This document shows positions 45,301-54,990 of a DNA stretch of 64,000 nucleotides, piece after piece; within the stretch, counting starts at the first letter, position 1; every line of letters begins with the position of its first letter. The stretch spans positions 21,195,166-21,259,165 of the forward strand of contig OX381717.1 in the NCBI GenBank assembly GCA_947462335.1, given 5' to 3'. Source of the DNA: Harmothoe impar. Taxonomy: Eukaryota; Annelida; Polychaeta; Phyllodocida; Polynoidae. Under the pieces are notes generated by a model that saw only the letters and a program-made list of their open reading frames with translations, was not told the origin of the DNA and did not search any database. The translations under genes and the position numbers were made by a program.

Positions 45301-47634
45301 AGGGATGTCAGCAAGGGACAGGACCCGTGTGTTGAGATCTTCATGAGGTTTGTATATGCCGTGGTAGATGCTATAATCCAGACAAGACTATTTGCAGAGT
45401 CAGATAAAGGCTAAGGGAGTGGTCATTTTTTAACAACAGGAGGGGGTGTACAACCGCTATCTGTATCATAACCGCTATGTGTATCAACTACACATAGCGG
45501 TTCACTATCCAACCGCTATGTGTATCAAAGAAACGCTAAGTGTATCATATTAAGTGTATCAACAAGGTGTTATCTGTATCAAGCCCACCAAGCATTCCTC
45601 CTGACCCTAAGTGTATCAAAGTTGGTTTGGCGGTGACTTTGTTTCCAAAAATGTTCTAGACTGAAAAAAAGATGGTTTTCTATTTGAAAATCAGGAAAAA
45701 GTCAATTTTCTGGAAAAACCCACATTTGGCGGGAAAACAGAAAGAAAACTTGAAATTAACAAATTTCCCCAAATAGGGCTGATTTGGCGAAAAAAGTGTT
45801 TAGAATTATAAAAAAAGTGGAATTCCAAAAAGGGCCAATTTAGCGGGATACATGTATATAAAACTATGAAAAAGTCAAATATCATGAGATGTCACTTTTC
45901 AACCATACCCTTGGTCGGGTAGGGTAGCCAGGCAAAGCAGAAAAGGTCAGCTGAAGTAAATTTATTTGTAGGTTTAGGTGTGAAGGTAAATTGTATGTCA
46001 AGGATATATATCTGGTTATGACAGAGATAGAACTCTCTTTTTATACATTTAAGCACCTTGATACAGATAGTGGTTTCCATTACAACCACTATCTGTATCA
46101 ACCATATCATTGGAGGGTAGCCAGGCAAAGCGGAAGAGGTCAACTATGGTAAATTTATTTGTAGGTTAAGGTGTGAAGGTAGATTGTATGTCAAGGATAC
46201 AATGTATATATCTGGGTATGACAGAGATAGTACTCTATCTGCAGCTGACAAGTAACTCGCCAGTGCTGCATTCAAACATCATGCATGATCAAGGGCATGA
46301 TGCTAGAAGATAATTTGTCCCACTTGTGATGCTTCTTCTGGTATGATACAGATAGCGTTTATTGATACAGATAGTGGTTGGATGTGCCTCTTCACAGTGG
46401 TCAAGAAATTGTAACAGATAGCGTTGGTTACTACAGATAGCGGTTGCAGGGTTACTACACATACCGGTTTTTTTATACACATAGAGGTTGGATGGTCAAC
46501 CGCTATGTGTAGTTGATACAGATAGCGGTTATGATACAGATAGCGGTTGTACAGGGGGTCATTGGGCTCTCACGTGAGTGGGTCGAAATTATTTTTGGTC
46601 CCCCCCAGGAAGGTTGAAATGGAGCGCGGGACGACCCCTTTGAGCTAAAGTAATGCGTGTGGGTTTTTTTTTTGCCAAAAAAGGGGTGCAATTTGTTTGG
46701 TTACCCCTCAAGTTGGGTTCAAATTGCCCCCCCCCCAAACCCACCACCTCCCCCATGTTGCTAAAAAGTGACTGCTCTCTAATTGATAAAAGGGGGTTTC
46801 TCATCACCAAAAACTGAAAGATAATTATGATGAGATAGCTTCCATTCAGACTCTCGACCTATAATGAATAGGAGTATATAAATCAGGCTTTTTATGACCA
46901 AATTTCCCCATTTTTTTGTAGGAAACATCTTATTGTTCTTCAAAAGTTGGTAAAACTCAAGTTATTTTAAGAAATCATAATAAGTAAAGTTTTGATGTAG
47001 AAGAATAAAGTGAAAACTAATTTCAAACACCTTCATCAGATGCCGACTTTCTTCGATCAACCTTACTTTACAAGACTGTCCTGATATAAATAATTAACTT
47101 ATATTTGTCGATTTACTTTGCACTGATGAAGAAGAGCCTTGTTACTTTTACTTTTTGACAGGTAAGCTCCAACTATAGAACCAGTGTTTTTTTTTAAATA
47201 AACGTGTTGTAGTCCGATACAAATAAAGCTGGAGATATCACTATTTAACTGATAATAATGAGCTTCCCATTATAAATTTTGTAAAAGAAATCAATAAGAA
47301 AGTTCACATGGCTAAATAGTAAAGCAGTTAGAGAAAAATACTTAGTCCTTGGAGGGCTAGATGGTGCTTAAATGTGCTAAATGAAGGCAACATTCATGAG
47401 AGTTATTTGATGATTAAAGAAGCCCCGCAAGTCCGAAACCAAGACTGCCTCCGTGTAATATGAGAACAGAGAGCATAACAAATTGTTGCATCATTCTCTC
47501 AGTTATTAAAGGGTTAAAATCTGAATTCGAGTTCCCACTGTGATACCATTATGTTATATTACAGTGAATGGTGAACTGCGGCTGATTCCTGAACCAGCAT
47601 ACGTCCAGATGAACTAGGCACACCCAGGCATGAC
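36221..47634 (+). CDS. LRR-array gene (RI-type repeats), multi-exon
   Basis: Nine 84-nt exons (36,221; 36,753; 37,783; 38,658; 39,325; 41,061; 42,813; 43,367; 44,716), a 45-nt exon (45,303) and a 70-nt exon (47,565). Each 84-nt exon enters with one base completing a codon and leaves after two, so all are phase 2-2, and each codes one 28-residue repeat. Two repeat types alternate, as in ribonuclease-inhibitor-like LRRs of NLR proteins: type A (FTDxGLSxLLQxLxxNSSLK) and type B (xxLTDGVIDxFCxFLxxN). Start and N-terminal domain not found. The 70-nt exon holds an in-frame TAG at 47,615. Likely role: ligand- or partner-binding LRR fan of an innate immune receptor. Paralogue of the convergent minus-strand gene. 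Confidence 0.82.
36753..36836 (+). CDS. LRR exon 2 (type B)
   Basis: Acceptor GGTTGCAG, donor TC|GTAAGT. Codes LWKCAATDGVVDALCNFIEG then NKTMICLS. Confidence 0.85.
37127..37392. mobile_element. Short copy of the GTGGCCGACAAGG MITE
   Basis: CAGTGGCCGACAAGGGTCAC on the left and GTGACCCTTGTCGGCCACCG on the right; the interior has TTGACAGTTGACAGCAACG. TA precedes the left end. Lies in the intron after LRR exon 2. Confidence 0.88.
37502..37596. mobile_element. Small MITE, CCCAGTGGGCACA family
   Basis: Second member of the family at 21,327; the right end is CTGTGCCCATTGGG. Intron after LRR exon 2. Confidence 0.78.
37783..37866 (+). CDS. LRR exon 3 (type A)
   Basis: Acceptor TTCCCACAG, donor GC|GTAAGT. 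Codes LPKATFTEYGLTRVLQSLTS then NSTLKDVA. Confidence 0.88.
38658..38741 (+). CDS. LRR exon 4 (type B)
   Basis: Acceptor TATTGCAG, donor TC|GTATGT. Codes FSGSAVTDQVVDGFFSFVMQ then NKVMTHLS. Confidence 0.88.
38795..39175. repeat. TCAGG-rich intron repeat (family M2)
   Basis: GGGTCAGGCATTGCTGAACT, GAGAGTCTGGCCATGCTGGA and CCAGCATTGTCAGACTCTGG form inverted segments. The same blocks recur at 41,150-41,935, there split by another element. Confidence 0.7.
39325..39408 (+). CDS. LRR exon 5 (type A)
   Basis: Acceptor GCATAAAG (AAG, weaker), donor AT|GTATGT. Codes MGSAVFTDQGLSKLLQVLGM then NSSLKTVM. Confidence 0.88.
39581..39734. mobile_element. 154-bp hairpin element
   Basis: ACTGAAAAAGTAAGCTTGTC, TCCAGACTC and AAGTGACTGTCATAA return inverted as TTATGACAGTCACTT, GAGTCTGGA and GACAAGTTTACTTTTTTCAGT (arms of more than 40 bp). 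Intron after LRR exon 5. Confidence 0.9.
39735..41060. other. Intron with no further exon seen; MITE fragment at 40,925
   Basis: Mostly AT-rich. At 40,930-41,000 GGTGACCCTCGTCGGCCAAT and TTGACAGCAAG are a fragment of the GTGGCCGACAAGG family. Confidence 0.5.
41061..41144 (+). CDS. LRR exon 6 (type B)
   Basis: Acceptor GTTTTCAG, donor CA|GTGAGT. Codes LIACPLTDGVIDVFCEFLQH then NHTLRLLQ; the best match to the type B consensus. Confidence 0.9.
41190..41645. mobile_element. MITE with CCGTATTTCC / GTATAAGCC ends, nested
   Basis: Left end CCGTATTTCCTCATGTATAA and right end CGGGGGAAATATGG pair; the interior repeats GGCTTATACACGGGGCAGGC in both orientations. It splits a family M2 repeat exactly at a TA: GCTAGCTA before and TATGTCGTCAAAAGG after, whereas the uninterrupted relative at 38,805 reads GCTAGCTATGCCAAAAGG. 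Confidence 0.88.
41936..42182. mobile_element. M1-family MITE
   Basis: GTTAATTAACCGG start, ATGCTTTCGTCATCATGATG, TACTCGCCAGGCCTGC and the CGTTAAAGGATTTA end. Confidence 0.75.
42813..42896 (+). CDS. LRR exon 7 (type A)
   Basis: Acceptor TGGTTACAG, donor AG|GTGAGT. Codes MNKAVFSDAGMSRLLQALSS then HSSLESIR. Confidence 0.9.
43367..43450 (+). CDS. LRR exon 8 (type B)
   Basis: Acceptor CATTTCAG, donor AG|GTGTGT. Codes IYNSPITDRVIEPMVKFIRQ then NPMVRHF. The direct counterpart on the minus-strand gene is 63,521-63,604. Confidence 0.9.
43478..43806. mobile_element. MITE with GAGACGGCACCTGGTCA arms (family M3)
   Basis: The left arm repeats CTCTGACCAGGTGCCGTCTC; the right arm repeats GAGACGGCACCTGGTCAGAG. 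Outer GGGCCAATGCATTTGTC and ACAAAAACATTAGCCTAAG pair. The second copy is at 59,781-60,112, in the paralogous gene. Confidence 0.88.
44262..44585. mobile_element. M1-family MITE
   Basis: CGTCATGATGCATTCATGAT, GGGTCGGCATGATGCATGAA and the TTTAAAGGGTTAAG end. Intron after LRR exon 8. Confidence 0.7.
44716..44799 (+). CDS. LRR exon 9 (type A variant)
   Basis: Acceptor TTTTCGTAG, donor AT|GTAAGC. Codes LDVVDYTDAHLLTLFRTLGQ then NPTFTSIM. YTDAHL replaces FTDxGL. The counterpart at 61,207-61,290 shares the 18-base run TACACAGATGCACACCTG. Confidence 0.9.
45043..45242. mobile_element. Hairpin element, about 200 bp
   Basis: ATCAGATAAAAGTTTACAAA, TAAACTTATAGGCGAATCT, CACAGCCGATT and GGAACACT are matched by inverted AATCGGCTGTG, AGATTCATCCATAAGTTTA and CTTTTATCGGAT. 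Ends about 60 bases before the 45-nt exon. Confidence 0.75.
45303..45347 (+). CDS. 45-nt LRR-terminal exon
   Basis: Acceptor TTGCCACACAG, donor AG|GTTTGT. One base plus DVSKGQDPCVEIFM, leaving phase 2. The homologous 45-nt exon at 60,719-60,675 codes SVNRGQDPCLKVSR. Length and the GQDPC core are kept, so this is a conserved cap after the last full LRR. Confidence 0.8.
45442..46559. mobile_element. Fold-back element with AACCGCTATSTGTATCA repeats
   Basis: The left end GGGGGTGTACAACCGCTATC pairs with the right end GATAGCGGTTGTACAGGGGG. Multiple copies of ACCGCTAT(C/G)TGTATCA, in both orientations, fill the ends. The middle has a tandem duplication of about 185 bp (TAGCCAGGCAAAGC ... GTGTGAAGGTA at 45,927 and 46,116). 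No transposase. It occupies the intron between the 45-nt and 70-nt exons. Confidence 0.85.
46560..47564. other. Intron remainder; counterpart of 38-nt micro-exon not found
   Basis: By phase an exon like the one at 60,319-60,356 should lie between 45,347 and 47,565. A weak candidate starts at about 46,920 (TTTTTGTAG then GAAACATCTTATTG), but its length and phase do not fit. Confidence 0.3.
47565..47634 (+). CDS. 70-nt exon with in-frame TAG
   Basis: Acceptor TATATTACAG, donor AC|GTAAGT. In the frame shared with the paralogue it reads NGELRLIPEPAYVQMN, TAG (47,615-47,617), AHPGM. The paralogue at 59,695-59,626 has the same length and reads NNGLCLVPEDAYLQIRQINP, with CAG where this copy has TAG. 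Either the protein ends here without a CARD, or the gene is dying. Confidence 0.75.
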
Positions 47635-47649
47635 GTAAGTCTGACCATG

Positions 47650-47872
47650 TGTCTTAACCATTCAAGGACGGATGTCGCTAAAAAAAAAGACATGTGTCTC
47701 CATGATGCGAGTAACTCGCCAGGGCTGCATTGTTGCATCATGCCGATCCTTCGGGAGTGTCTCAACCCTGTATTGTTGCTTGAATGAAGCACTGGCGAGT
47801 TACTCGCCAGGGCTAAGGACCAAGGGCATGATGCATATTAAGGCATTATAGGGTCATTAAAGGACTAAACAA
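47650..47872. mobile_element. M1-family MITE
   Basis: CTTAACCATTCAAGGACGG start, CGAGTAACTCGCCAGGGCTG and the GGGTCATTAAAGGACTAA end. Confidence 0.75.
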
Positions 47873-48159
47873 ATTTGACAAAAAAGGGTAAAAATACGAA
47901 AATGTCTTCAAAATTGCATTAAAAACGTTGGTTCGGCCCTGTTCAGATAGGGTCGGTCCGGTGACCTGAAACAAACCTCTTTTTTTGGCCTAAGCACAGG
48001 GATGGACCACCTAGAAATTTGTATACTAGTAAAGGATTCCATATAAGGGCAGGTCCTGTATAAGAGCAGGGGTTAACAAATTAAACCAGGTAGATCTACT
48101 TGATATCAATAAACACAGGTGGACTGAAATAGCTGATGAAAATGTTAGCAAACTTATGA

Positions 48160-48426
48160 TTGTTTCCCTTTGTGTGTCGGGCTGTAGCTGCATCTATCAT
48201 GAAGAGTGATGCTTTATTACAGGGTCTGAGGGAGAGCTTATTTCCAGGTGGAACTCACTCTAGTGATCTGTTTCCAATCTCAACATTTTTTAAATTTTCA
48301 GCCCATGCTCAGCTTGCACCGGAAGATTATACTCGGCCGCCTGAAGCCAGGGTCACCTTAGAAGTACAAGCCAAAGACATGTGGATGAAGACATTGCAAA
48401 AACAAAACGTCACTATGAAGTCATAA
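48160..48426 (+). CDS. Unassigned frame downstream of the LRR gene
   Basis: 88 codons (for example SIMKSDALLQGLRESLFPGG). An acceptor-like TCGGGCTGTAG lies at about 48,186, but entry in this frame does not match the exit phase of the 70-nt exon. No CARD features. It could be a terminal exon of an alternative transcript or chance. Confidence 0.2.
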   Translation: MFPFVCRAVAASIMKSDALLQGLRESLFPGGTHSSDLFPISTFFKFSAHAQLAPEDYTRPPEARVTLEVQAKDMWMKTLQKQNVTMKS

Positions 48427-48599
48427 TTTCAAAACTCTTCAAAAGATATATTTTGTCATTACCTTACAGATTTGAATCAAAGCTCCATTTCTATTCTGAA
48501 AGGAATACCAGTTTGGATTGGTTAATCTATATAGGTGTAGCAGATTTTAAAGTCTTAAAGCACGAACTTTTTAATATTTCTGATTTCCTCTGACAAGTA

Positions 48600-49560
48600 T
48601 TTTTTTGGCATTTCATATCATAATCTCTTTTTTTTCTATGACTGTGTCCGCAGAAGGTGTTATATATTTATCTAGGTATATAAATGCTATATATGCTAAT
48701 CACTGTTTGCATGAAGTATGAAGCCTGTTTCATGCAGCCATTGAAAACATGACTGCTTGAAGACATGAGGCACTAATACGATAACAAAAGTTGACATCAA
48801 TTCCCCCCTGAAATGCATGTTTAGCTAAATCATCCTCTTTCAGCCCATCAAAATGATGTTATGAACAAAGTTATACTATTCGCTTATAAACAATACAATA
48901 AATACAATGAAGTAGAAAAGTATTAGCAAATACCATGTCTGCACATAATCAGGTATCACAGCAATATATACACTAGAATTAGGGGAGGGGGGCACCAAGA
49001 CCCACAGCCCCCTCTATATCGCAGAGCACATATGCAGATGCACCAGCCTGTAAGTGCCAGTCTCAAACAGGGCAGGGAGGAGGTCACACTGTACAGTCCA
49101 GTGTGGGGACAAGGTCTTTAGTGTAAATGATTGGTGTGAGGTGGCAGCACTGTACTGTAGGAGGACCATGGTCATATAGCCAACCCCCAGTACATTTGTA
49201 TTGCATTGAGAGAGCATGAATGAAACCCTCATATTGAGATAACGACAAAAGCTTTATAATGCTGCATTGAAATATAACTGGCAAAAGGGTAAATTTTCCC
49301 AGGAAAAAAGTACAACAGAAATTAACCTTGAATATGTTTTGTGTAATAACTGCTTAAAATATGGTTAAGAATGATTGTGTGTAGTTTCCACTCTAGCCAC
49401 TCAATGCGGATGGCGCTGCGGCACTTGATTCCCCACCTTCACTAGAACTGTGAGTTCCTGCAATGCCTTGGCACTTGGTGCCCAGTGGCTCCCATCATAC
49501 ACAATGCTGTATTTGTGGCAGAACACAGTGTAGCTGTGTAATATCTGTTAATCAAAAGTG
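48600..49560. other. No gene recognised
   Basis: AT-rich; AATAAA-like strings near 48,898 could be a polyadenylation signal, unsupported. Confidence 0.3.
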
Positions 49561-49561
49561 G

Positions 49562-49975
49562 GATACCCCTTTCGTGCCCAGAACTATTTGAAGATTGTCA
49601 TATGTTTTACATCATGCTTTGAAAATTGGGTAACAGCTAAATAAATTGTGTTGCGATATACTTCACTTCTTTTCACTATTTTTATAAATATGTCTGTATA
49701 TATCAAATTCCTTTGGCCTCCTATGGCTAGACCGCGCATTATCAGTGCTTTTATTGCTATTTAAAAAAATACCTTTGATATATTTATGCATCAAAAGATC
49801 GAACTACAAATGATATTGTGGCATGGTTGGTATCATTAGAAAGCTCGCATCGTTACGCGTTGTTTGCTGTAAGAATCATCTTGATCCGCTGAGCAGGGGG
49901 GTCAGGGCACTGTATACAAGATAAATAGTGCTAAAACCGCGCATTTTTGGAGTTCTGGGCACGAAAGAGATACAT
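49562..49975. mobile_element. MITE with CTTTCGTGCCCAGAACT ends
   Basis: ATACCCCTTTCGTGCCCAGA at the left is matched by inverted TTCTGGGCACGAAAGAGATA at the right. ACCGCGCATT also occurs in both arms. Confidence 0.8.
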
Positions 49976-50358
49976 GGCAGCTAAAAGTCATATACAAAAC
50001 AGTCACCAATATTTCCCAATCAGCCTTACCGACCCCCCCCCCCCCCATACCTTATATGATCATCCTGTAGAGTCAGAACCTCCTTAGGAAATACCTCACA
50101 AAATATAACATTGGAATTGTGTCATTAAATAGAGTCATACCTGGTCAGTGACATGCAGTATGATACAAGCCGGCACTCCTACCATGAATATGATACAACC
50201 TAGTTCAATACTTTCACAACAGGAGGCAGCAGCTGTCATTTGAACACCATTCCTATCGGAAAACTGCATTTTAGTTGTATTACTACTTTATCTTGAACAT
50301 AGTATATGTTGATGATATATCAATCTATTTTATCAATGATTTATGGAATTATCTAGTA

Positions 50359-51520
50359 TACCCAGGTAGAAAAATATCATGATAAATATCATGATTCATC
50401 ATGTTGAACCATGATCTATCATGATCTATTATGACAAATCATAATTAAGCATGTTTTTGTCTACAATGATTGATCGTGATGAATCATACTTTATTATGAT
50501 ATTACCTCTTGAGAGGGGAAATCAGGATTAATCATGTTTTCTCCCACCATGATTAAAATTGATTAATCATACCATATCATGATCTTACCCCCTGAGGGGC
50601 TAAATCATGATAAATCATGTTTTCTTTTATCAGGATAAATCATACTTTATTGTGATATTGCCTCTTGGGAGGGCAAATCATGATTAATCATGTTTTCTCC
50701 TACCATGATTAATCATGATTAATCATACTTTATTATGATCTTACCTCCTGAGCGACGAAATCATGATAAATTATGTTCTCTTTTTTCATGATATGTTATT
50801 ATAAACCATACTTTATCATAATCTAACCTCTTGAGAGGGAAAACATGATTTACCATGATTTTACCTAATTATGTTTGATCATAATTTATCATGATCTCAC
50901 CCATTGAAAGAGAAAACATGATTTATCATGATTTTATTTGACCATGGCTAATCATGATATATCATGATTTACTATGATCTTTCCCATTGATAGGAAAACA
51001 TGATTTATCACAACTTTACCTGATCATGATTTATCATAATCTCACCCAATGAGACGGAAACTTGTTTTATCATGATTTTACCTTACTGTACTTATCATAA
51101 TATATCATAATTAATTATGATCTTACTCATTAAGAGATAAAACATGATTTACTACGATTTTATTTGATCATAATTAATCATAACATATTGTGATTTATTA
51201 TGATCTTTGCCAGTGATAGGAAAAACATAATCTATCATGATTTTATCTGATTATGATTAATCATGGTGTAAGATGTTTCGTCATGATCTCACCCAATGAG
51301 AGGAAAACATGATTTATCATGATTTTACCTCACCATAATTAATCATGATATAATCATGATTTATCATGATTTTATGCATCGAGAGGAATCATGATTTATC
51401 ATGATTTTATTTGACCATGACTAATGATAATATATCATGATTTATTATGATATCTCCAATTGATTGGGAAGACATGCATATATCTTACTGTGATTATTCA
51501 TGATATTTCATAATACAGTA
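50359..51520. repeat. Left arm array of TCATGATTTATCATGAT units
   Basis: Dozens of ATCATGAT cores, with a higher-order period in which a GAGAGG(A/G)AAA spacer such as TTGAGAGGGAAAACATGATT recurs about every 110-130 bases. Confidence 0.9.
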
Positions 51521-53340
51521 GAATCTCATTATAAGGAGATGGTTATAAGGAGCAAATTTGCCCTGCCAATATTTTTTCAATACTTTATCACCGTGAAGGG
51601 GTATATTTAGCATCATATTAATGCATTCTGACAGCTCCACATAACGTTTCTCACATGCTACATCAGCCAGGGCATCAGGGAGGTGGCAAAAGTCGCCCTA
51701 ACACCCCCCCCCCCTCCCTTTGATATGGCCGGACCTGTGAGGAGTGAGGTCGGGGAGGGGGGTGGGGGAGGGGGAGAGCATTTCTCAAATAAGACTCTGC
51801 CAAAAGGCCCGGACTCCTTTTGATCCCTATCCCGTGGTGCTCTGTGCGGTTATGATTTGTTCATTTTAATGGTGCAAAACTTTGCAAGATTTGACAGGAC
51901 AAGGGGGTCTTTACTATTAAATAATTCATCCAAGGTATGTATGACATGTATGCTCGGGCGAGGTGTTATAGGCGTGTAGCCGGTTGAATTATCAACCAAT
52001 GAGATAACTGCCTGCCCTTCACTGCGGAATTCTTAGGGGGCATTACGTAACAGCTTGTACCCATTGTGATGGCTGTACAGTGCTTATCTCGCCCGGTTAT
52101 CTCGCCAGTCACCAGATCAAGCAACGGTGCCCCCTACTAAGGAACCTGCAACCCCGGTATATATTCAGCAATAAGTAGTGCCCGTTCCTTGTTGGGCACT
52201 ACTTACAAGGCGTGCAACACTTTCATGACACAGAACTCAGAAAAGTAGGTCGAGAAGAATCACTGTCTGCACCCCAAGTACACCAGTAAGCAGGTCTAAG
52301 CAACGACCGGGAACATAGTACGGTGTACATCCTGGATTGAGAAGTCCGTCCTCATTCCCAGGGTCTGTTACCCCCCCCCCCCTCCTCCTGCCTCTCCCCC
52401 TCCCGCCTCCACCCCCCCCCCCATAATGTACAACGTGGAGTTTGCAAGTGTATGGGGGTGGATGGCTAAATTCGACACGGCGACATGGTCATTTCTTAAA
52501 ATCGACATGCGACATGGGGCTTAGTGACATGAGGAAAAAAATAAGTGACATGACATGGGGTGTTTCTTAAAATCGACATGGGACATGAGAGGTTCTTAAG
52601 GGCGACATGGGACATGAGGATTTAAGGGACAGGCGACATGACCATTTCTTAAAATCGACATGTGACATGGGGACCCCCCCCATCTAAACCCCCAAGTGTC
52701 TTCTCTGGTCAATGGGAGGCGGGTCATTGGCAGCCTTCAGATCTAGGTGCATGAGCCATTAGATAAGTCCATAAATGATACAGGTATAAGTTTAAATACT
52801 AGTATGTAAGTATTGTTCAAAGGCTTCAAAGTTTGTCTACTCTATTCATGTGTGTGCCCCTACATGGGTAAAAAACGACACGGGCGACACGGCGACACGG
52901 CCCTTTTAAAAATTGACACGTGCGACACAGCCCTTTTAAAAATCGACGGACACAGGGAAATAAGGGATATAAATCGACCCACAGGGATTTTTCTCTAAGT
53001 TCTTATGGAGCTAAAAATCGACCTAGTGGCACGCCCCTTTTCCTAAAAATCGACACGCCGACATGGTCAAAAGTTCGGGTACCCATGTAGAGGCACATGT
53101 GTGTATGCCCCGCACTGTGCGTGTGTGACACTTGCTGCTCAATACCTCGGGTAGGTTACTAACCCCCCCCCCTCCCCACTCCCCACTGCCTGGGAAAGCC
53201 GTGAAATGCTCCGCGGAAGGTGCAAGGCTAGCTCCCACTTGTCACGGCAAAGGCCAAGCCCTGCTCCGTGTGTATAGTCTATAAATGCCGCATTATTAAA
53301 CTCAACATTCCTCTGGATTCACCTTGAGGAGATATGCATT
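51521..53340. repeat. Core of fold-back element, left part: CGACATGG repeats
   Basis: At 52,465-52,680 the strings CGACATGG and TTTCTTAAAATCGACATG recur several times, and at 52,870-53,070 the related CGACACGG and CCTTTTAAAAATCGACA recur. Together they look like a separate inserted repeat element. Poly-C runs at 51,703 and 52,372. No gene. Confidence 0.6.
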
Positions 53341-53355
53341 TATGGAAATGCGCTT

Positions 53356-54330
53356 ATCAGGGGAGTTAGGGGGCCGTTATCCCGTTATTATACATTATTT
53401 CAAAAACATCTAGAGGGGAACAACTCGTGATACTATTATCAGGGGAGTTAGGGAGCCCTTATCCCGTTATTATACATAATTTAAAAGACATCTAGCGGGG
53501 AACAACTCGTGATACTAATCAGGGGAGTTAGGGGGCCCTTATCCCGTTATTATACCTTATCTAAAAGACATCTAGAGGGGTACAAAAGGTTATACATATA
53601 CATGGACTAACAAGGGAGGTTAAATTAGTGTATCCTCATAGAATTGATTCTTATAATCACAGAAAGAAACTAAACATAGGTCCATAATCCAGGCTTGTCT
53701 GGTGGTAGCTGTAAAAACGCCACCATGACATCTGTTGTGAAAGGGGCAGAGGTGCGACCATACAAACAATGCACCCCTAAGACAATAGCCCCCCCCCCTC
53801 ACGTAGCTAGCCTCACTGTAAAGTGTGAGATACGGGTTATTTTTATACAGGGCGACCAGAACACCACAAGGCAGCAGAGAGTACACATGTACATGTACCT
53901 GTATGTTGTACCAGGTAGGAACAATGCTATTTAATGATCATTATATTTAGCTATGACTTTGTGAGAACATTCCAATAAGTATATACATTTAAGTGTCTCA
54001 ATTACCATATACCACAATTGTGTATAATGAAAATAACCATGTACTTTCATATTTTCCAGAGAAAGAACTTTCAGCAGGAGCTAGTTCTGCATTCCAGGAG
54101 CTCTGATACTAGTCAAAGGGACCCTTATCCCGTTATTATACATTGTTTTAAGACTTCTAGAAAGGTACAACCCGTGATACTAACCAGGGGAGTTAGGGGG
54201 TCCTTATACCGTTATTATACATTATTTTAAGGCTTCTAAAGAGGTACAACCCGCGATACTAACCAGGGGAGTTAGGGGAATTTGATATTGTTATCATACA
54301 TTATTCTAAGGCTTCTTGGGGGGTACAACC
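53356..54330. repeat. Scattered 70-95 bp units ATCAGGGGAGTTAGGG...CCCGTTATTATAC
   Basis: Three units at 53,356-53,590 and three more at 54,112-54,330, each with GGGGAGTTAGGG, TTATCCCGTTATTATAC, ACATCTAGAGGGG or its variant, and ACAACTCGTGATACTA. The two groups flank the first exon-like block. Confidence 0.85.
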
Positions 54331-54840
54331 TTAGCCTACCTTCAGTATTATATATTATACCTTGCTAAAATAACTTCTTATTATCACACAGAAAAAAATT
54401 AAAATAGGACCATAATGCGAACAATGTATAGAAGTAGATAATAATATCCTTGACAATTAATTAATGACAAGAAGAAAATGTATTATTTATGTTGGTAATC
54501 ACTCCCCCCTCCCATGACCTCTTGTGCTGACAGGCCTGTCTGCAGGTAGCTGTGAACACGCCACTATGGTGCCCATTGTGATAGGGGTCGAGGTGCGACC
54601 ATGCAACAATGCCCCCCTAAGACAATAGCCCTGCCCCAATGCAGCCGGCCTCACTGTGGGTGTATAATACATGTATGCATGTTGTTCCAGGTAGGTACAC
54701 AACCATTCCGATACTATTCAATTAAAAATACATTTAATTATTCAATAGCTTGTTATTTTATTTCCCAATATGTATAATGCAAATATGCTATATGATGATC
54801 CATGTATCATATTTTTATTTCCAGCTCATCCTGCCTGCCA
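53640..54840 (+). repeat. Two copies of an exon-intron-like block
   Basis: Copy 1 (53,680-54,056) and copy 2 (54,525-54,834) share GTAGCTGTGAACACGCCACT-like text, GAGGTGCGACCAT, CCCTAAGACAATAGCCC, CCTCACTGT, CCAG|GTAGG (donor-like), TGTATAATG and a TTTTCCAG/ATTTCCAG acceptor-like end. Copy 1 is open on the plus strand (GGSCKNATMTSVVKGAEVRP); copy 2 has a one-base loss. The minus strand of both reads YCLRGAL. The coding strand is unresolved. Confidence 0.55.
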
Positions 54841-54990
54841 GAAACCAGCCATGACCTGGAGGCGCCACTGGCCATCAGGGGGCGGGTTGAGCTCCCCCCA
54901 GTCCCCCTGGAGGCACCCCCGGCGGTCAGGGGGCGGGTGCCAGTCCCCCGACCCCCCTGGAGGCTTCCCAGGCCACCAGGGGTGGGTTGA
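54835..54990 (+). CDS. Candidate terminal exon inside the fold-back element
   Basis: After ATTTTTATTTCCAG the frame reads SSCLPETSHDLEAPLAIRGR, VELPPVPLEAPPAVRGRVP, then PRPPWRLPRPPGVG and TGA at 54,988-54,990. It contains two copies of LEAPxAxRGRV. An AATAAA lies at 55,092. GC-rich compared with the flanking arms. Another frame is open to 55,054, so the call is tentative. Confidence 0.35.
   Translation: MPETSHDLEAPLAIRGRVELPPVPLEAPPAVRGRVPVPRPPWRLPRPPGVG

Noticed and set aside
45442..46559. CRISPR or operator array from repeated CCGCTATGTGTATCA
   Set aside because: Units occur in both orientations and concentrate in inverted ends; a fold-back element explains them.
46920..46955. Plus-strand counterpart of the 38-nt micro-exon
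   Set aside because: Acceptor TTTTTGTAG is good, but no donor gives the needed length and phase.
48187..48426. Last exon of the plus-strand LRR gene
   Set aside because: Entry in the open frame needs phase 1, while the preceding exon leaves in phase 2; no domain support.
53023..53238. 71-codon minus-strand frame with a poly-Gly stretch
   Set aside because: It spans a poly-C run within a repeat element and has no conservation.
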